Assembly: GCA_034509495.1 (NCBI GenBank) | Contig: CM067506.1 | Span: 21,300,392 to 21,364,391, forward strand | From: Acestrorhynchus altus | Lineage: Eukaryota; Chordata; Actinopteri; Characiformes; Acestrorhynchidae | Direction of reading: 5' to 3' | Length of the DNA: 64,000 bases | Shown: one piece after another, positions 1 to 10,430 of the stretch | Layout: each line of letters begins with the position of its first letter | Position numbering within the stretch: position 1 is the stretch's first letter | Made by a program: the position numbers and the translations under genes | The notes under the pieces: model-generated | Told to the model about the DNA's origin: nothing | The model's database searches: none | Seen by the model: only the letters and a program-made list of their open reading frames with translations

Positions 1-429
1 TTGCTGGTTATAATCTAGAACAGATAAGAGATATTTGATGGCATTCCAAGAGAAAACAAAAACGGAGCAGAAAATGAAATGCCCATGGAAAATGTTTAAA
101 GTGCTTTCTGCTTCTCAATTTCTTAAACAAATCAGCATAGAGGCTTTCTGAAAAGATCAAGAAATATTTGTTCCTGGCCCAAAAAGAGCTAGATAAAGCA
201 ACTGCTAGCCCAAACACTTACTTACTTATTGACCTTATTCTCCTGTATCAGTAACCTATTATATGAAGCCACCTATTAAAGGAATTAAGGCGAGGTGGAT
301 CCAATATTAATGACACATATTAAGCAAGCAGTTTTCTTTTGAATAAAATAAAACAGGACATGCAGGAAACAATTACTGCATTAATATTAAAACAGATTTC
401 CAGCAGAAATGTCTTGTCTAGACACAATG
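1..429. other. no gene seen
   Basis: AT-rich DNA with only short chance open frames. I see no splice-bounded exon, RNA gene or recognisable repeat here. Confidence 0.5.
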
Positions 430-690
430 CAATGGTCGGTGTAACAGATAACGCATTACACACCACAGTAACAGATAACACCACCAGTGAACCACCACGC
501 CGTGTGGGAGACTGGAGTTCGATTCCAAGTCTGGGTAACTATGCTGTGCTACACCAATAAGTCCTTGGGCAAGACTCCTTACACTACTCTGGCCCAGGTC
601 TGTAATAAGAATAACCTTATAAGTTGCAACTGCAAAGATTTGGGAATGGCAGGATTTACTAGAATAAGTCAAGCATGGTGTTCCTAACCA
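430..690 (+). repeat. tRNA-derived SINE, degenerate
   Basis: Contains a pol III B-box-like sequence (gagttcgattcc, near 513-524) followed by the fish SINE core motif 'ccttgggcaagactcc' (near 564-579). The end is a decayed version of the common SINE 3' region that normally reads 'ctttggataaaagcgtctg'. Upstream, 'gtaacagataac' occurs twice, as in otophysan SINE heads. I recognise this pattern from teleost SINEs. Exact ends and target-site duplication are not clear. Confidence 0.7.
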
Positions 691-1379
691 ATCAAGCTCA
701 CTCTACTACACTTCCTTAGATGTCATCACAATACTTATGAAGTTGCAATAAACTATGCCTCTAGTCTTCTATTTTATGTGAACTAACTAGCAGCATTAAT
801 GTTTTCAAATGAATGTCTAAAACCAATGGGTGCCACCAGCAGCAATTTTGATGATTTTTTTATTTATTGTTGACCTCTTTGGTTTTTATCTGAGATCATG
901 AGTGTGTGTGTGTTCCCAGAAGGAATCAACCAACAGGACTGAAACTTGGTAGATTTAATATTGTGATGACACGCATGTGATGTACATAAGAATGGGCCTT
1001 ACTGCTGAACCTGACTCACCATATAAGGTCATCTCATTGCACATATTTTCCATTTTGACTCATGATGTGTTGGTAGTATATTACAGATATTACAATAGCA
1101 TGCTTTTGGCAGCAGTGAACAGAAAACGCATGCAGCAGCAATATAAAGGTCATGGAAGACCTACACAAGCCACAGAGGGAGAACCAACAGATTATCTCAC
1201 ATGCTCGGAGTGACCCAACAGCCATGAATATGGACACTGAGTGAACAGTGATGCCTTGCCTGGAACAAGGTATAATCAGGGACAAATGAGAGAAAACCTA
1301 AGAAAACTAAAGGGAAGTAATGTCTAAGAATTTGTGATACTGGGGAGAAGTGTAAAGAAAAAGGGTGGTAGGGAGGAGG
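691..1379. other. no gene seen
   Basis: No coding exon is supported. The 900-1230 part reads like an old dispersed repeat, but I could not place it in a family. Confidence 0.4.
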
Positions 1380-1752
1380 CGTGGGTGATATATTGATATT
1401 TATACCGATATTGGGATATAAACAGTGTTTATAATGTGCTGAGGCAATACATTATTTATTTTGAATTTTAAAGTTTTCAATGTTTAAATTTTGCAGAAAC
1501 CTTTTTCTGCTCCCCCTTGCTCTGTCCTGCCTCCTGCTTTCAGCTCCTCCTCTACATTGCTCCCTTTCACTCTGAGAGGGTCTAAATCTTAGTGTATAAA
1601 GAGGAAATTAAGGTCACATTTTTTATATAAAAATGATATAAAAAGGGAGTCCCTGTTTTTTTCACATTGTATTTTTCACATAATATATCAAATCATACAT
1701 ATTCAGCTAAATAATATTGGGATATATTTTTTTCCATATCACCCAGCCCTAC
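1380..1752. repeat. possible MITE with 'gatattgggatat' and 'atatcacccagccc' motifs
   Basis: The left side has several 'gatat' words and the right side ends in 'ccatatcacccagcccta', an end often seen in small fish DNA transposons. The middle is AT-rich with a pyrimidine-rich segment. Ends are imprecise and there is no coding content. Confidence 0.35.
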
Positions 1753-2369
1753 TAGGGAGCAGTGGCTCTCAAGCTGGTTGATCTGAGCAGGGATATTTAG
1801 AAAAGTTTAAAATGGGTGGGATGTATTGTAATCAAAGCATGTTAAACATTGTATTAACACCCCAAAGAACTGTGTTACTGCGTGGAAAAGGGCTTTCAGG
1901 AAGAAAGTGTTATTACATACAAACATAGTTGAGCCAACCTTGTCCACATTACTGCATTCAGTAGTCCTTTATAAGCTAGATAAGTTGTGATAGGTTTGGG
2001 TTGAAGTTGAAACCTGCAGTCAATTATATGTCTGGGAGAGTGGTTGGTGATCACTGACAAGTGTGTTTCATAATACAAAGCAAAGAAGTGACCAATATAA
2101 TGGCACTGTCAAGAAAGGAATGTGCAGTGTCATAGTAAAGTAGTCTGCCTGATAGAACCAGCTCGGCCCCTTTACTCTATAAACTGAATATAAAAAAGCA
2201 AAACTTAAAATATGGAACCCAGAGGTATTAATTGTTGTCTAAAATGCTGTAATTATATTCAGAAGGAAGATGGAATATTTATTGAGCTGCACATAAAAAA
2301 GTAGTGTCTCTCAGTATGGTGTTAAGTATAACACAACATGCCAAACATCTCAGAATGGAGTTGTCGAGT
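1753..2369. other. no gene seen
   Basis: AT-rich, no recognised element. Around 1758 'cagtggctctcaagctggt' resembles one end of fish non-autonomous hAT elements, but no partner end is visible. Confidence 0.4.
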
Positions 2370-2905
2370 TTCCTAATGGTGTTCTATGATAATCCATCCC
2401 ACGCAGCTTGAATATTCTCACTCAGTTCCAGCAAATTTTGTAGTAGGAGTGGAGTGTCCAACAGCATCGAATTTAGATCTGGCCATGTGAATGGCAATGA
2501 CATCATATCTGTGCCTTCAAGCCAAACTCTTGAGATGGTAGCAGTATGAGGATGAGCACTGTCCTGTAAAACAGCCCACCAGAGAGTGCATACAGAAAAA
2601 CGGTTGGGCCAATGGTTGCAGGACCTCATTAACAAAGCAATGGGCTCAATATGCCTCTAATGAAGACCAATGGTGATCTGGCATCATATGAAATTGCACT
2701 CCTCAGCATGACACCAGGCCTTTGGGTTGTGTGACAACAAACTATTGATTTTGACACTGACCACAGTGCCTCCTCACACAAATTTGTTGGTCTTGTCCAC
2801 CAAGACAAGAGTGTGACTCACCACTGAAGATGACCCACTGCCATTCTGAGTGACTTCATAACAGTCTGGTACATCACATTTGCAATTGTGCAGTGTAATC
2901 GGCTG
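2370..2905 (-). pseudogene. Tc1/mariner transposase, C-terminal half, decayed
   Basis: On the minus strand, pieced frames give a DDE-type transposase. From high to low coordinates: a 'W-V-I-F-S-G-E-S' segment where intact Tc1 transposases have FSDES (the catalytic D is now G); 'GVMLRSAISYDARSPLVFI' near 2650-2715; 'LQDSAHPHTATISRVWLE' near 2510-2570, which corresponds to the conserved QDNARPHTA block; and 'WPDLNSMLLDTPLL', a damaged version of the SPDLNPIEHLW block, followed by a helical C-terminus. Several stops and frameshifts interrupt it. The helix-turn-helix N-terminus and the inverted ends are not recognisable. In life this enzyme cut and pasted the element at TA sites; this copy cannot. 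Confidence 0.8.
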
Positions 2906-4955
2906 ATTCTTTCTGAGTGTATTATTTGTACAATACTTCTGTGAGACTCTGCCTCTGCCTACCACGTACAGCAGGATCTCCAAGGGTCTAGAGGTGACAG
3001 ACGATGGACCCTTGCCAAAGACTTTAATTGCATTTATTATAATACTACAAATTTGTAACATCAAAAAACATCCTTGCCCAGAGTCTTTCTGGCAGAACTG
3101 CTGTTCACTAGCTAATACAGCCCACCCTTTGAAAGATACAATAACAAGTAAAAAAATTGCATAATTTAACCCACTTCACAAGAATGGTTTCAATGTTATG
3201 GCTCATCTGTGTATGTTATGAAGACTGAAGAAATGAGAGCAAAATGCAATATCTCCTATCAGACTAAATCCCCCTGATAAAAGCATTAGAAAATTCAAAA
3301 GAGTCTATACCATTACACGTCTTTCCTAGGGCAGTACAGCCAGGCCAAGAACCTTTCAGGAAACTTCATTTTTTAAAATAAAAAGATCAACTTGCCCAGT
3401 GGTGCTGTGATTGAGATCAGAGCAGGGTAAAGTGCAGGGGGTGTGCTGTGGAGAGTAGAGCTTTGGTGATGTATTGGTGCTGGAGATTAAATATCCACTC
3501 TACAGCTTGGGCTGAGCTGTGCTTCCCATGTTAACTGTTTGTTCATTTTATTGGCCTTTCTGTTAAAAGACTGCCTCAACAAAGTGTGTATGTGTGTGTG
3601 TGTGTGTGCATGTTTTGTGTGGAACACAATTCCTTTTCAGTTACTGATGTTAAGGTTAGGTTAGATTTATGGGGACACATTATATATAGGTGGTTGCATT
3701 TTGCCACTATTGTTGTTGCTTGTAATTCTGTAACAGTTGAACACAGCATCAGCCCTTTACATGGTATGGGCATTTTGTGGTGAATGGACCAATAGCATTG
3801 CATCAAAATGCCTACAACAAAATCTCTTAACATTTACTGAAGTGTTATGGATGTTTTGCCTTCTCCACTTAGGACTGATGAGAATATAGGAATACAGCTC
3901 ACTGCATATGTCTACTTTTATTTTGTTAAAGTAAATCACATAATCACACTTTATAAAAGCTGCTTCAAATGGTAAATTGAGAAATGCCATTTCTCGATTT
4001 CCATAAAGAATCACACTGGTATATGTGGGTGTGATGAACCTTTTTATGGTTCTTCAGCAATGTAGTGTCTTCAGTTGGTTAAATCCTTTCATTCGGAATG
4101 CCTCACATCATCATATAAACGACAGTGTGTCATGTTCACAGCAACCTTTGCCCACATCTTTGCTTTCTAATATAACTAGGAAACTAATGAACTGCAGCCC
4201 TTTGGGGATTAATGTAACGCTATGGACATGCAATAGGTTTCTGTCATGTTAACATTGTGTAATATGGCTCATTATGAATGCCAGCTGTTTTAAACCCTGA
4301 AGACATGCAATGAATGATGGGTAAACATTACTATTAACCTACTGTGTATTGATAAACCATTACTTACTAACAAGTATCTACTGACTAACAATCCATCCAA
4401 TCCAATACCATTAATCCATGCAGTTTTAAATCCATGCAAAACATTTTTACTCTCTGTGGTCTGGAATTTCTGAATTCCCTGTGTAGTCATTTCAGAGTAC
4501 ATTTACATAATGGGGGATTGGAATGCACATACGGTTCTTCATGGAATTAAGTTAATCTTCTATGGCATCTCTTAAAGATCCATTTGGAGCACCTATATTT
4601 TGAAAAGTGCAGGTGAGGTGCAGATGGAACTGAACAAATCTACAGAGACTGGAATTCCCAAAGACATACGCAATCGAATCTGTGTTCTAAACATCATGTC
4701 AATAAAATCAAATGAATAATTAAAAAACAATTTACTTTGTGTTCATTTGTATTTAGTCTTATGTAGCACCTTTATAAACAACACACACTTAACAGTACTG
4801 TATCACTTCACATACTGACAAAATACAGTAACTGTGGCTGTCACAGATCTGATAGCAGGTATCAGTATCAGCAGAAAATGTATAAGATGAATGGATTCAA
4901 TTCAATGGATTCAAATCATGTTACATCTAGCTGGAAACAACGTACATTCACACTG

Positions 4956-4956
<1 letters not shown>
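2906..4956. other. no gene seen
   Basis: The first about 160 bases may be the decayed N-terminal part of the neighbouring transposase. A short imperfect (TG)n lies at 3582-3612. Nothing else is supported. Confidence 0.4.

Positions 4957-4986
<30 letters not shown>
4957..4986. repeat. (GAT)n microsatellite
   Basis: Perfect trinucleotide run of about ten units, followed by two imperfect units. Confidence 0.95.
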
Positions 4987-5066
4987 CATGAAGATGATTA
5001 TGTCAAGCTGTGATCCGTTATGGGGTAGCAGAATATCTGGAAGTAGAGGTGGAGTATGGTAGATGC

Positions 5067-5345
5067 ACACACTTAAAAATATATGTTATTCAGGGTTCAT
5101 CAGTAGAGAAAATGGTTCTATAGAGAACCATCAACACTCAAGTTTCATACCATAGTTCGATTTTGGTGCCATATAGAACCATTTTCAAAAGGATTCAATA
5201 TGAGCCCATCTTCACCCCATTCTCCATCAGTCTGAAGAACCCATTCATGATGCAAAGAGCCCTTTATTCATGCAAAGGGTTGTTTGACTGTTAATGGTTC
5301 TATATGGTTCTTCACTGAAGAGCCTAAATTAAATGCTCATTTTAA
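5067..5345. mobile_element. MITE of the 'ggttctatatagaacc' family, copy 1
   Basis: Carries the family's palindromic words 'ggttctatagagaacc' and 'tatagaacc', the phrase 'ccatcagtctgaagaaccc', and 'ctttattcatgcaaagggtt'. Other copies are at 6210, 18029, 21653, 26368 and 60698. There is no coding capacity. The family looks like a non-autonomous DNA transposon, but its superfamily is not established here. Confidence 0.7.
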
Positions 5346-5468
5346 AGGAAAAAAATCATAACCAGTTTTGGCTGATGCTCAAAGTTTAGTACTGTTACTA
5401 ACGTCAGAGAAGAAAAGATGGCACCAAACCATCTTTAATCACAATAAAGTGGATATGGAGGGTTTTCG

Positions 5469-5469
<1 letters not shown>

Positions 5470-5517
<48 letters not shown>
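5470..5517. repeat. (GA)n microsatellite
   Basis: Uninterrupted GA run of about 24 units. It lies about 150 bases downstream, in minus-strand sense, of the putative splice donor of the first exon, so within its intron 1. Confidence 0.95.
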
Positions 5518-5521
<4 letters not shown>

Positions 5522-5669
5522 AGCACTACTGAAAGTGATGTCAGTGGTGTCACACCCTGGTCATGAGCAGCTCTGAAGACCGTTTTTATTAGGAGATGCT
5601 GTGATAAACAGCTGCGCTACCTCCACTAAACTAAGAACATACACCTGCGGTGGGATTTCTGTCTCTTAC

Positions 5670-5699
5670 CTGGTGGTCGCGGCAGAAGACATTCTCCAT
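5670..5699 (-). CDS. putative first coding exon (MENVFCRDHQ), gene unknown
   Basis: On the minus strand an ATG at 5699-5697 opens ten codons, M-E-N-V-F-C-R-D-H-Q, ending exactly at CAG|GTAAGA, a textbook vertebrate splice donor (intron GT at 5669-5668). The exon ends in phase 0. The frame is open upstream for more than 30 codons before an in-frame TGA, with no other ATG, so this ATG is the natural start; its +4 base is G but -3 is C, a middling Kozak context. The exon lies inside the window's only CpG-rich island. No second exon is recognisable at lower coordinates, so intron 1 probably runs out of the window. I do not recognise the peptide. A non-coding or chance origin remains possible. Confidence 0.4.
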
Positions 5700-5812
5700 C
5701 CGAGGAGGGTGTGAAAGGTTCAGCTCACTCTGAAGCGGGTAATAAAGTGTGATGAATAATCCCCCTGCTCGTCCTGCAGACCCTCACACAGCGCCTCTGA
5801 CTCTGTCTATCA

Positions 5813-5813
<1 letters not shown>

Positions 5814-5847
<34 letters not shown>
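5814..5847. repeat. (GA)n microsatellite at probable promoter
   Basis: About 16 GA units, read as CT in the direction of the putative minus-strand exon. Its place just upstream of that exon suggests it lies in the 5' leader or core promoter. Confidence 0.9.
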
Positions 5848-5850
<3 letters not shown>

Positions 5851-5900
5851 TCATAACGGCTCCATTAACCCTTATGTTGTTTTTTTTTTTCTCTTCACTA

Positions 5901-5916
5901 CAGCGCCACCTTCAGC
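5901..5916 (-). promoter_or_regulatory. CTCF-like core motif
   Basis: Minus strand reads GCTGAAGGTGGCGCTG, close to the published vertebrate CTCF core (AGGGGGCGCT type). It lies in the CpG-rich island. One site judged by eye, so weak. Confidence 0.25.
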
Positions 5917-6085
5917 GCTTCACGCAGCGTTAACGTCATTTCAGAGCCTGACCTGAACGGATCTCACAACACCGGACAGCAACAGGCCGAGGAGACGTCC
6001 ATCCGACTGCTGGACATCTATAATACCGTGTATACACTCATCTGCCGAGGAAGTATCCTGGTAATCCTCTATCACCAGTATATGT
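5904..6085 (+). other. open segment after a splice-acceptor-like site, uncertain exon
   Basis: A long T-rich tract (5871-5900) ends in 'cactacag', a strong acceptor look-alike, with 'ttaac' as a possible branch site. The next codons stay open for about 60 residues, with motifs such as 'QQQAEETSIRLLDIYNTVY', and have a GC-leaning third position unlike the surroundings. No good donor follows: the best is CTG|GTAATC. It may be a chance pattern in the upstream flank of the minus-strand promoter, an old exon, or a real exon of an opposite gene. I recognise no protein family. Confidence 0.2.
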
Positions 6086-6209
6086 TTTAGTAAAAGCCTG
6101 TAAAACGTGGGGTGGGGAGTATCAAAGCTATGCACATATAAAAACCTGGTGTGTCCTGTTATATTGAAAGTGTACTGCCATAGTGTATATTCATAGGTCC
6201 AGCTACACA

Positions 6210-6465
6210 AACATCTTTAAAGGTCTTTAGTAAAGGAACTGGTTCTATATAGAACTATACATTGTGAGTGTTCTACATGAACTCTCAAAGAACCCTTTGC
6301 ACATGAAAGGGTTTTTTTAGGCTGTTGAAGAAAGAGCTGTAGAAGGATCTATGTAGAAGCTTCGTGAAAAGTTCCACTATTGTTATGATGTAGCTTGTAA
6401 TATAGAATAATCCTTTTTGGTGCTATATAGAACCCTTTTCAACTTTTCTATGAGTATTTTAATAT
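6210..6465. mobile_element. MITE of the 'ggttctatatagaacc' family, copy 2
   Basis: Has 'ggttctatatagaac', 'tcaaagaaccctttgcacatgaaagggtt' split over adjacent words, and 'ggtgctatatagaaccc' near 6420. It is the same family as the copies at 5067 and 21653. It lies about 140 bases beyond the CpG-rich island. Confidence 0.65.
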
Positions 6466-6769
6466 TTTAGCACATGAACACTGCTCTCTCTTATATGGAT
6501 TTTTACATCTATGCACATGTAATTAAAGATAACATGATAACATGCCTACATGGGGCCTGTATGGGTATCCCAACTGGGAACCACCAAGTTTTGTCCACAG
6601 GTTCCCACCAGGAACAAATGTACACATTAGGCTGTTATCTGTTCTCAGACTGTTCACATTTGATATGATTAGCAATGAATGTTATTTTATTTCCACACTG
6701 TGTTTGCGATGACTTCTGAGTTTTGATTTAGCTTGACTTGGAATGTGGTTTGTATCTCAATCAATCAAT
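6466..6769. other. no gene seen
   Basis: No recognised element or exon. Confidence 0.4.
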
Positions 6770-7015
6770 TTGAATCTGGGAGTTGTTCTTCCAATCAAAT
6801 CCAATTAAAATTATTTGTATAGCGCTTTTCACTACTGCTGACTCTAGAGGCAACTGCTGCAGTTTTACATAAATCCAGTATGAAGACAAAGCAGGGACAC
6901 GCATATAAAATTCCTGGTGAGCTAGTAAAATGCTGAAGAAAGAAAGCTGTGGAGGGACCAAGACTGGTAGCAGGAGAGCCCGATGGTCAGTCTTCCAACA
7001 GTGTCAGGCCGGAGA
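6770..7015 (-). repeat. L2-type tailed fish repeat, minus orientation
   Basis: The minus strand ends in 'gaaaagcgctatacaaataa', a widespread teleost retroposon 3' end shared by L2 LINEs and SINEs that use them. The upstream part (to about 7015) includes 'gaccaagactggtagcagg', a phrase I associate with the body of the same repeat. No frame is open. Confidence 0.45.
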
Positions 7016-7509
7016 AGTGGGTAGTCATTAAGTTGAAAAAGAGATGGATTTAGTTCTGTTTGGATTTATGAGGAACTGAGAATTTGAACATGTGTGGAAT
7101 GTGTGGCGAGCAACTCTGGGAGATCTTACTATTGAAGCCTAACCTAAAGGAGAAAACCAAAAGGTAGCACATACATGGGACCACCTTGAAATTATGGCAT
7201 CCATCCACTCCACAGTTTACAAACCTGAGTGATTGTGTCTAGTCGGCAGAATGACAGCAACAAGGTCTCAGTTTACCACAGTTCCCTATCAACCCCTTGA
7301 TCTGCACCCTTTATCTAAAGCTTAGCTAAACTAAGTGAGTTTTTGACATATGACTTGAAGATTTGAGTCCTGAACATTATCTAGAAGATTATTCTAGAGT
7401 TGTGTGGCTTTTTAAAAATAAGGCTCTTTTCCCTGTTGAAGCCATTTGAATTCTAGGAACTAGTAAGAAGCCAGCACACTGTGACCTGAGTAACTGTAGT
7501 GGCTCATAA
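7016..7509. other. no gene seen
   Basis: Plain AT-rich sequence up to the left end of the Tc1 element. Confidence 0.4.
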
Positions 7510-7814
7510 TACAACCTCAATTCCAGTGAAGTTGGGATGTTGTGTAAAACATCAATGAAAACAGAATACAATGATTTACTTTTCAACCTATATTCAATTG
7601 AATACACTACAAAGACAAGATATTTAATGTTCAAATGGATAAACATTATAGTTTTTTGCAAATATTCATTCATTTTGAATTTGATACCTGCAACACATTC
7701 CAAAAAAATTGGGACAGGGGCAGCAAAAGACTGGGAAAGTTGAGGAATGCTCAAAAAATACCTGTTTGGAACATTCCACAGGTGAACAGGTTAAATGGAA
7801 ACAGGTGATGTAGG

Positions 7815-7823
7815 GTATAAAAG
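7815..7823 (+). promoter_or_regulatory. TATA-like box of the Tc1 element
   Basis: 'gtataaaagg' lies about 40 bases before the transposase ATG at 7860, a position typical for the element's own promoter. Confidence 0.45.
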
Positions 7824-7859
7824 GAGCATCCCAAAAAGCTCAGTCATTCACAAACAAGG

Positions 7860-8771
7860 ATGGGGCAAGGTTCACCACTTTCTGAACATCTGTGTGAGCA
7901 AATAGTGCAACAGTTTAAGAAGAACATCTTTCAATGTGCAATTGCAAGGAATTTAGGGATTTCATCACCGACAGTCCATAATATCAGTTTCATCAGAGAA
8001 TCTTGAGAAATCTCTGCAAGTATGCAGCAAGGTCAAAAACCAACATTGAATGCCTGTGACCTTCAATCCCTCAGACACACTGCATTAAACCGACATGGGC
8101 TCAGGGACACTTCAGAAAACAATTGTCAGTGAACACATTTCATCGCTCCATCTACAAGTGCAAGTTAAAACTCTACCATGTAAATTGAAAGCCATTTATA
8201 TAGAATTTATGTGGTCTTCTCTGGGCCTGAGTTCATCAGAGATGGATTGACACAAATTTGGACACTGTCCTGTGGTCTAACGAGTCCATATTTCAAATTG
8301 TTTTTGGAAATCCTGGAATTTTGCATTATCAGCACAAAGTTCAAAAGCCAGCATCTCTGATGGTATAGGGTTGTGTTAGTGTTCATGGCATGGGTAACTA
8401 AAGCACCATTAATGCTGAAACGCATACAGCTTTTAGAGCAACATATGCTTCCGTCCAAGCAATGTCTTTTTCAGGGACATGCTTATTTCTGCAAGACAAT
8501 GCAAAGCCATATTCTGCACATGTCACAACAGCGTGGCTTCATAGTAAAAGAGTACAGGTACTAGACTGGCCTGCCTGCAGTCCAGACTTGTCTCCCACTG
8601 AAAGTGTGTTGCACATTATGAAGCACAAAATATAACAACAGAGACCCTGAACTGAAATTGTAAATCAAACAAGAATGGGAAAGAATTCCATCTACAAAGC
8701 TTCAACAATTAGTGTCCTCAGTTCCCAAATACTGTGTTGTTAAAAGGAAAGGTGATGTAACACAGTGGTAA
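7860..8771 (+). pseudogene. Tc1-like transposase, broken
   Basis: Starts M-G-Q-G-S-P-L-S-E-H at 7860 and continues with a helix-turn-helix ('CAIARNLGISSPTVHNI'), then a stop after 'FIRES'. Later pieces in shifting frames include 'KPTLNACDLQSLRHTALN', 'DTVLWSNESIFQ' (catalytic D in DES is now N), 'KVQKPASLMV', 'LEQHMLPSKQCLFQGH', 'LQDNAKPYSAHVTTAWLHSK', 'VQVLDWPACSPDLSPTESV' and a C-terminal 'KERCNTVVN' near the stop at 8769-8771. Many internal stops and frameshifts make it inactive. Role in life: DNA-binding DDE transposase acting on the flanking inverted ends. Confidence 0.88.
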
Positions 8772-9159
8772 ACATGCCCCTGTCTTACCTTTTTTGGAAT
8801 GTGTTGCAATCAAATTCAAAGTGAGTGAATATTTGCAAAAAACAATTTAAGTTTATCCATTTGAACATTAATTATCTTGTCTTTGCAGTGTATTCAATTG
8901 AATATAGGTAGAAAGGTTTTGCAAATCATTGTATTCTGCATTTAATTATGTTTTACACATAAAACTTCACACACACAAAAAACTTCATTGGAATTAGGGT
9001 TGTAGGGAAGTCTCATAGGTGCATAGGAGCAAATCCATATAGGGGTATACATCAACAGCAGTAGAATTGTACAATCAATATGTTATATCTTATAAAAGTC
9101 AATTAATTACAATGTGTCATGATTAACATAATCATTAATATAATATTTCCTGACTACAT

Positions 9160-9556
9160 GTCGCGACTTTTTCCACGCTTTAAACCACGTGGCTTATAAT
9201 GAGGTGCGGCTTTCCTGTGGATTTTTCTTCACCCACCAGGGGGCACTTTAGCAGAAGCTCTTCAACTCTGACACCGAAGAAGATGACTTCAGTGGTTTCA
9301 GTGCACAGGAGGACGATGAATAAACCAATCAATAACTTTTCTGTTTTGTTTGATCAGCATTTTACTTTTATGCTACAGGCACCGTTTGAAAACTAATCAG
9401 TTAATTTATGGTCAGTTAAACTACGTTATCAGTTCAGTAGATAGCAGCGGCTTTTAGCCCGGCTTATATATGTTATTTTCCAGTTTTTCCAGTTCCAACT
9501 TTGCGGGTGCGGATTATATTGAAGTGCGCTTTATAGTCGGGAAAATACAGTAGTTT
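9160..9556. mobile_element. non-autonomous repeat with 'tatagtcggg' terminal motif
   Basis: The right end reads 'gtgcggattatattgaagtgcgctttatagtcgggaaaatacagta' (in pieces), a motif common in fish DNA transposons, and the left end carries 'ggcttataatgaggtgcggct'. An interior 'accagggggcactt' follows. There is no open transposase. I suspect a pogo-like or related non-autonomous element but cannot prove the superfamily. Confidence 0.45.
9233..9247 (+). promoter_or_regulatory. CTCF-like core motif in a repeat
   Basis: ccaccagggggcact is a near match to the vertebrate CTCF core. It sits inside a dispersed repeat. Confidence 0.35.
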
Positions 9557-9649
9557 CGGTGGAACCAATTACCTTCAGAAGTCACATGATTAGTGAAATG
9601 AAATCCATCTGTGTGCAATCTAAGTGTCACATGATATCAGTATATACAA

Positions 9650-10430
9650 ATCTTTTCTGAAAGGCCCCAGAGGCTGCAACATCATTAAGCAAGAGTCACC
9701 ACTAACCAAACAACACCATGAACACCAGGAAGATCTCCAGTTAGGGTTGGGTTATAAAAAAATTCTAAAACTCTGATGATCCCCGGAGCACCAGCAAATC
9801 CATTATCATCAAAAATAAAGACAATGGTACCACAATAAACCTGCCAGTAGAGGGCCACCCACCAAAACTCTTAGACCGGGCAAGGAGGGCGTTATTCAGA
9901 GAAGCAGCACAGAGACCAAAACTGAAATTTTTGGTCACAAAAGAAAATATGTCTTGCACAAAACCAATAGATCTCATCACCCCATGAACACCATCCCCAC
10001 AGTGAAACATGGTGGTGGCAACATCATGCTGTGGGGAAGTTTATCAGCAGTAAGGAATCGTAAACTGAGTCAAGGGGGAAAATGGATGGTGCTAAATACA
10101 GGCATATTCTTGTGCAAAACCTGTTTCTGTCTGTCAGTGATTTGAGCCTGCTAAAGCAACAGTGAGTGCTGTAAGGGGAAATGTGTAAATGTAATGGAAA
10201 GACCTAGCCAAAGCACAGTCCTTAATCCAAATAAAAATCCGTGGTCAGACTTGAAGATTGCTGGAGCAGTTTTGCTGTAATTGCTGCAAAACAGGACTCT
10301 ACAAAGTACTGATTTTAGAGGGGTGAATAGTTATGCACACTGAAGTTTTCTGTTTATTTTGTCCTATTTGTTGTTCTATCAAACATTCAAAATTGTTGGT
10401 ATGCAAACCCTCAATTGTTGCTGACACAGA
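9650..10430 (+). pseudogene. Tc1-like element relic (Sleeping-Beauty-related group)
   Basis: Decayed plus-strand Tc1 transposase. Early part: 'GLGYKKI' followed by a helix-turn-helix remnant with 'ISK' and 'RATHQNS', and 'aggagggcgttattcagagaagc'. A deletion then joins to the DDE core: 'ISSPHEHHPHSETWWW' in one frame, where intact relatives read VKHGGGSIMLWG, which is itself visible in the next frame at about 9999-10031. 'KMDGAKYRHILVQNL' follows. The end 'ggggtgaatagttatgcacac' (near 10320) is typical for this group. The element lacks much of its centre and clear inverted ends. A second relic of the same group is at 36795. Confidence 0.8.

Larger units (their letters stand above)
5560..6070. 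promoter_or_regulatory. CpG-rich island, probable promoter region
   Basis: Unlike the AT-rich surroundings, this stretch has many CpG dinucleotides (for example around 5600-5700, 5760-5800 and 5900-6050) and mixed-complexity sequence. It surrounds a minus-strand start codon with a consensus splice donor. A GA tract sits at 5814-5847, in or just upstream of the presumed 5' leader. No TATA box is evident. A minus-strand transcription start near 5800-5860 is inferred, not shown. Confidence 0.5.
7510..9004 (+). mobile_element. complete but degenerate Tc1/mariner element
   Basis: Long inverted ends are visible: 7510 onward starts 'tacaacctcaattccagtga', and the right end reads the reverse complement up to 'aattagggttgta' at 9004. 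The arms also share 'ttcaattgaatacact', 'caagatatttaatgttcaa' and 'ttgcaaatattca' blocks, so they are about 200 bases each with scattered differences. TA is present at both outer ends, as expected for TA target insertion. Between the arms lies one transposase relic. Length about 1.5 kb matches autonomous fish Tc1 elements. Confidence 0.9.

Noticed and set aside
5941..6210. Minus-strand 89-codon frame over the CpG-rich island edge
   Set aside because: Antisense of the more coding-like plus-strand segment and without any familiar motif; composition explains it.
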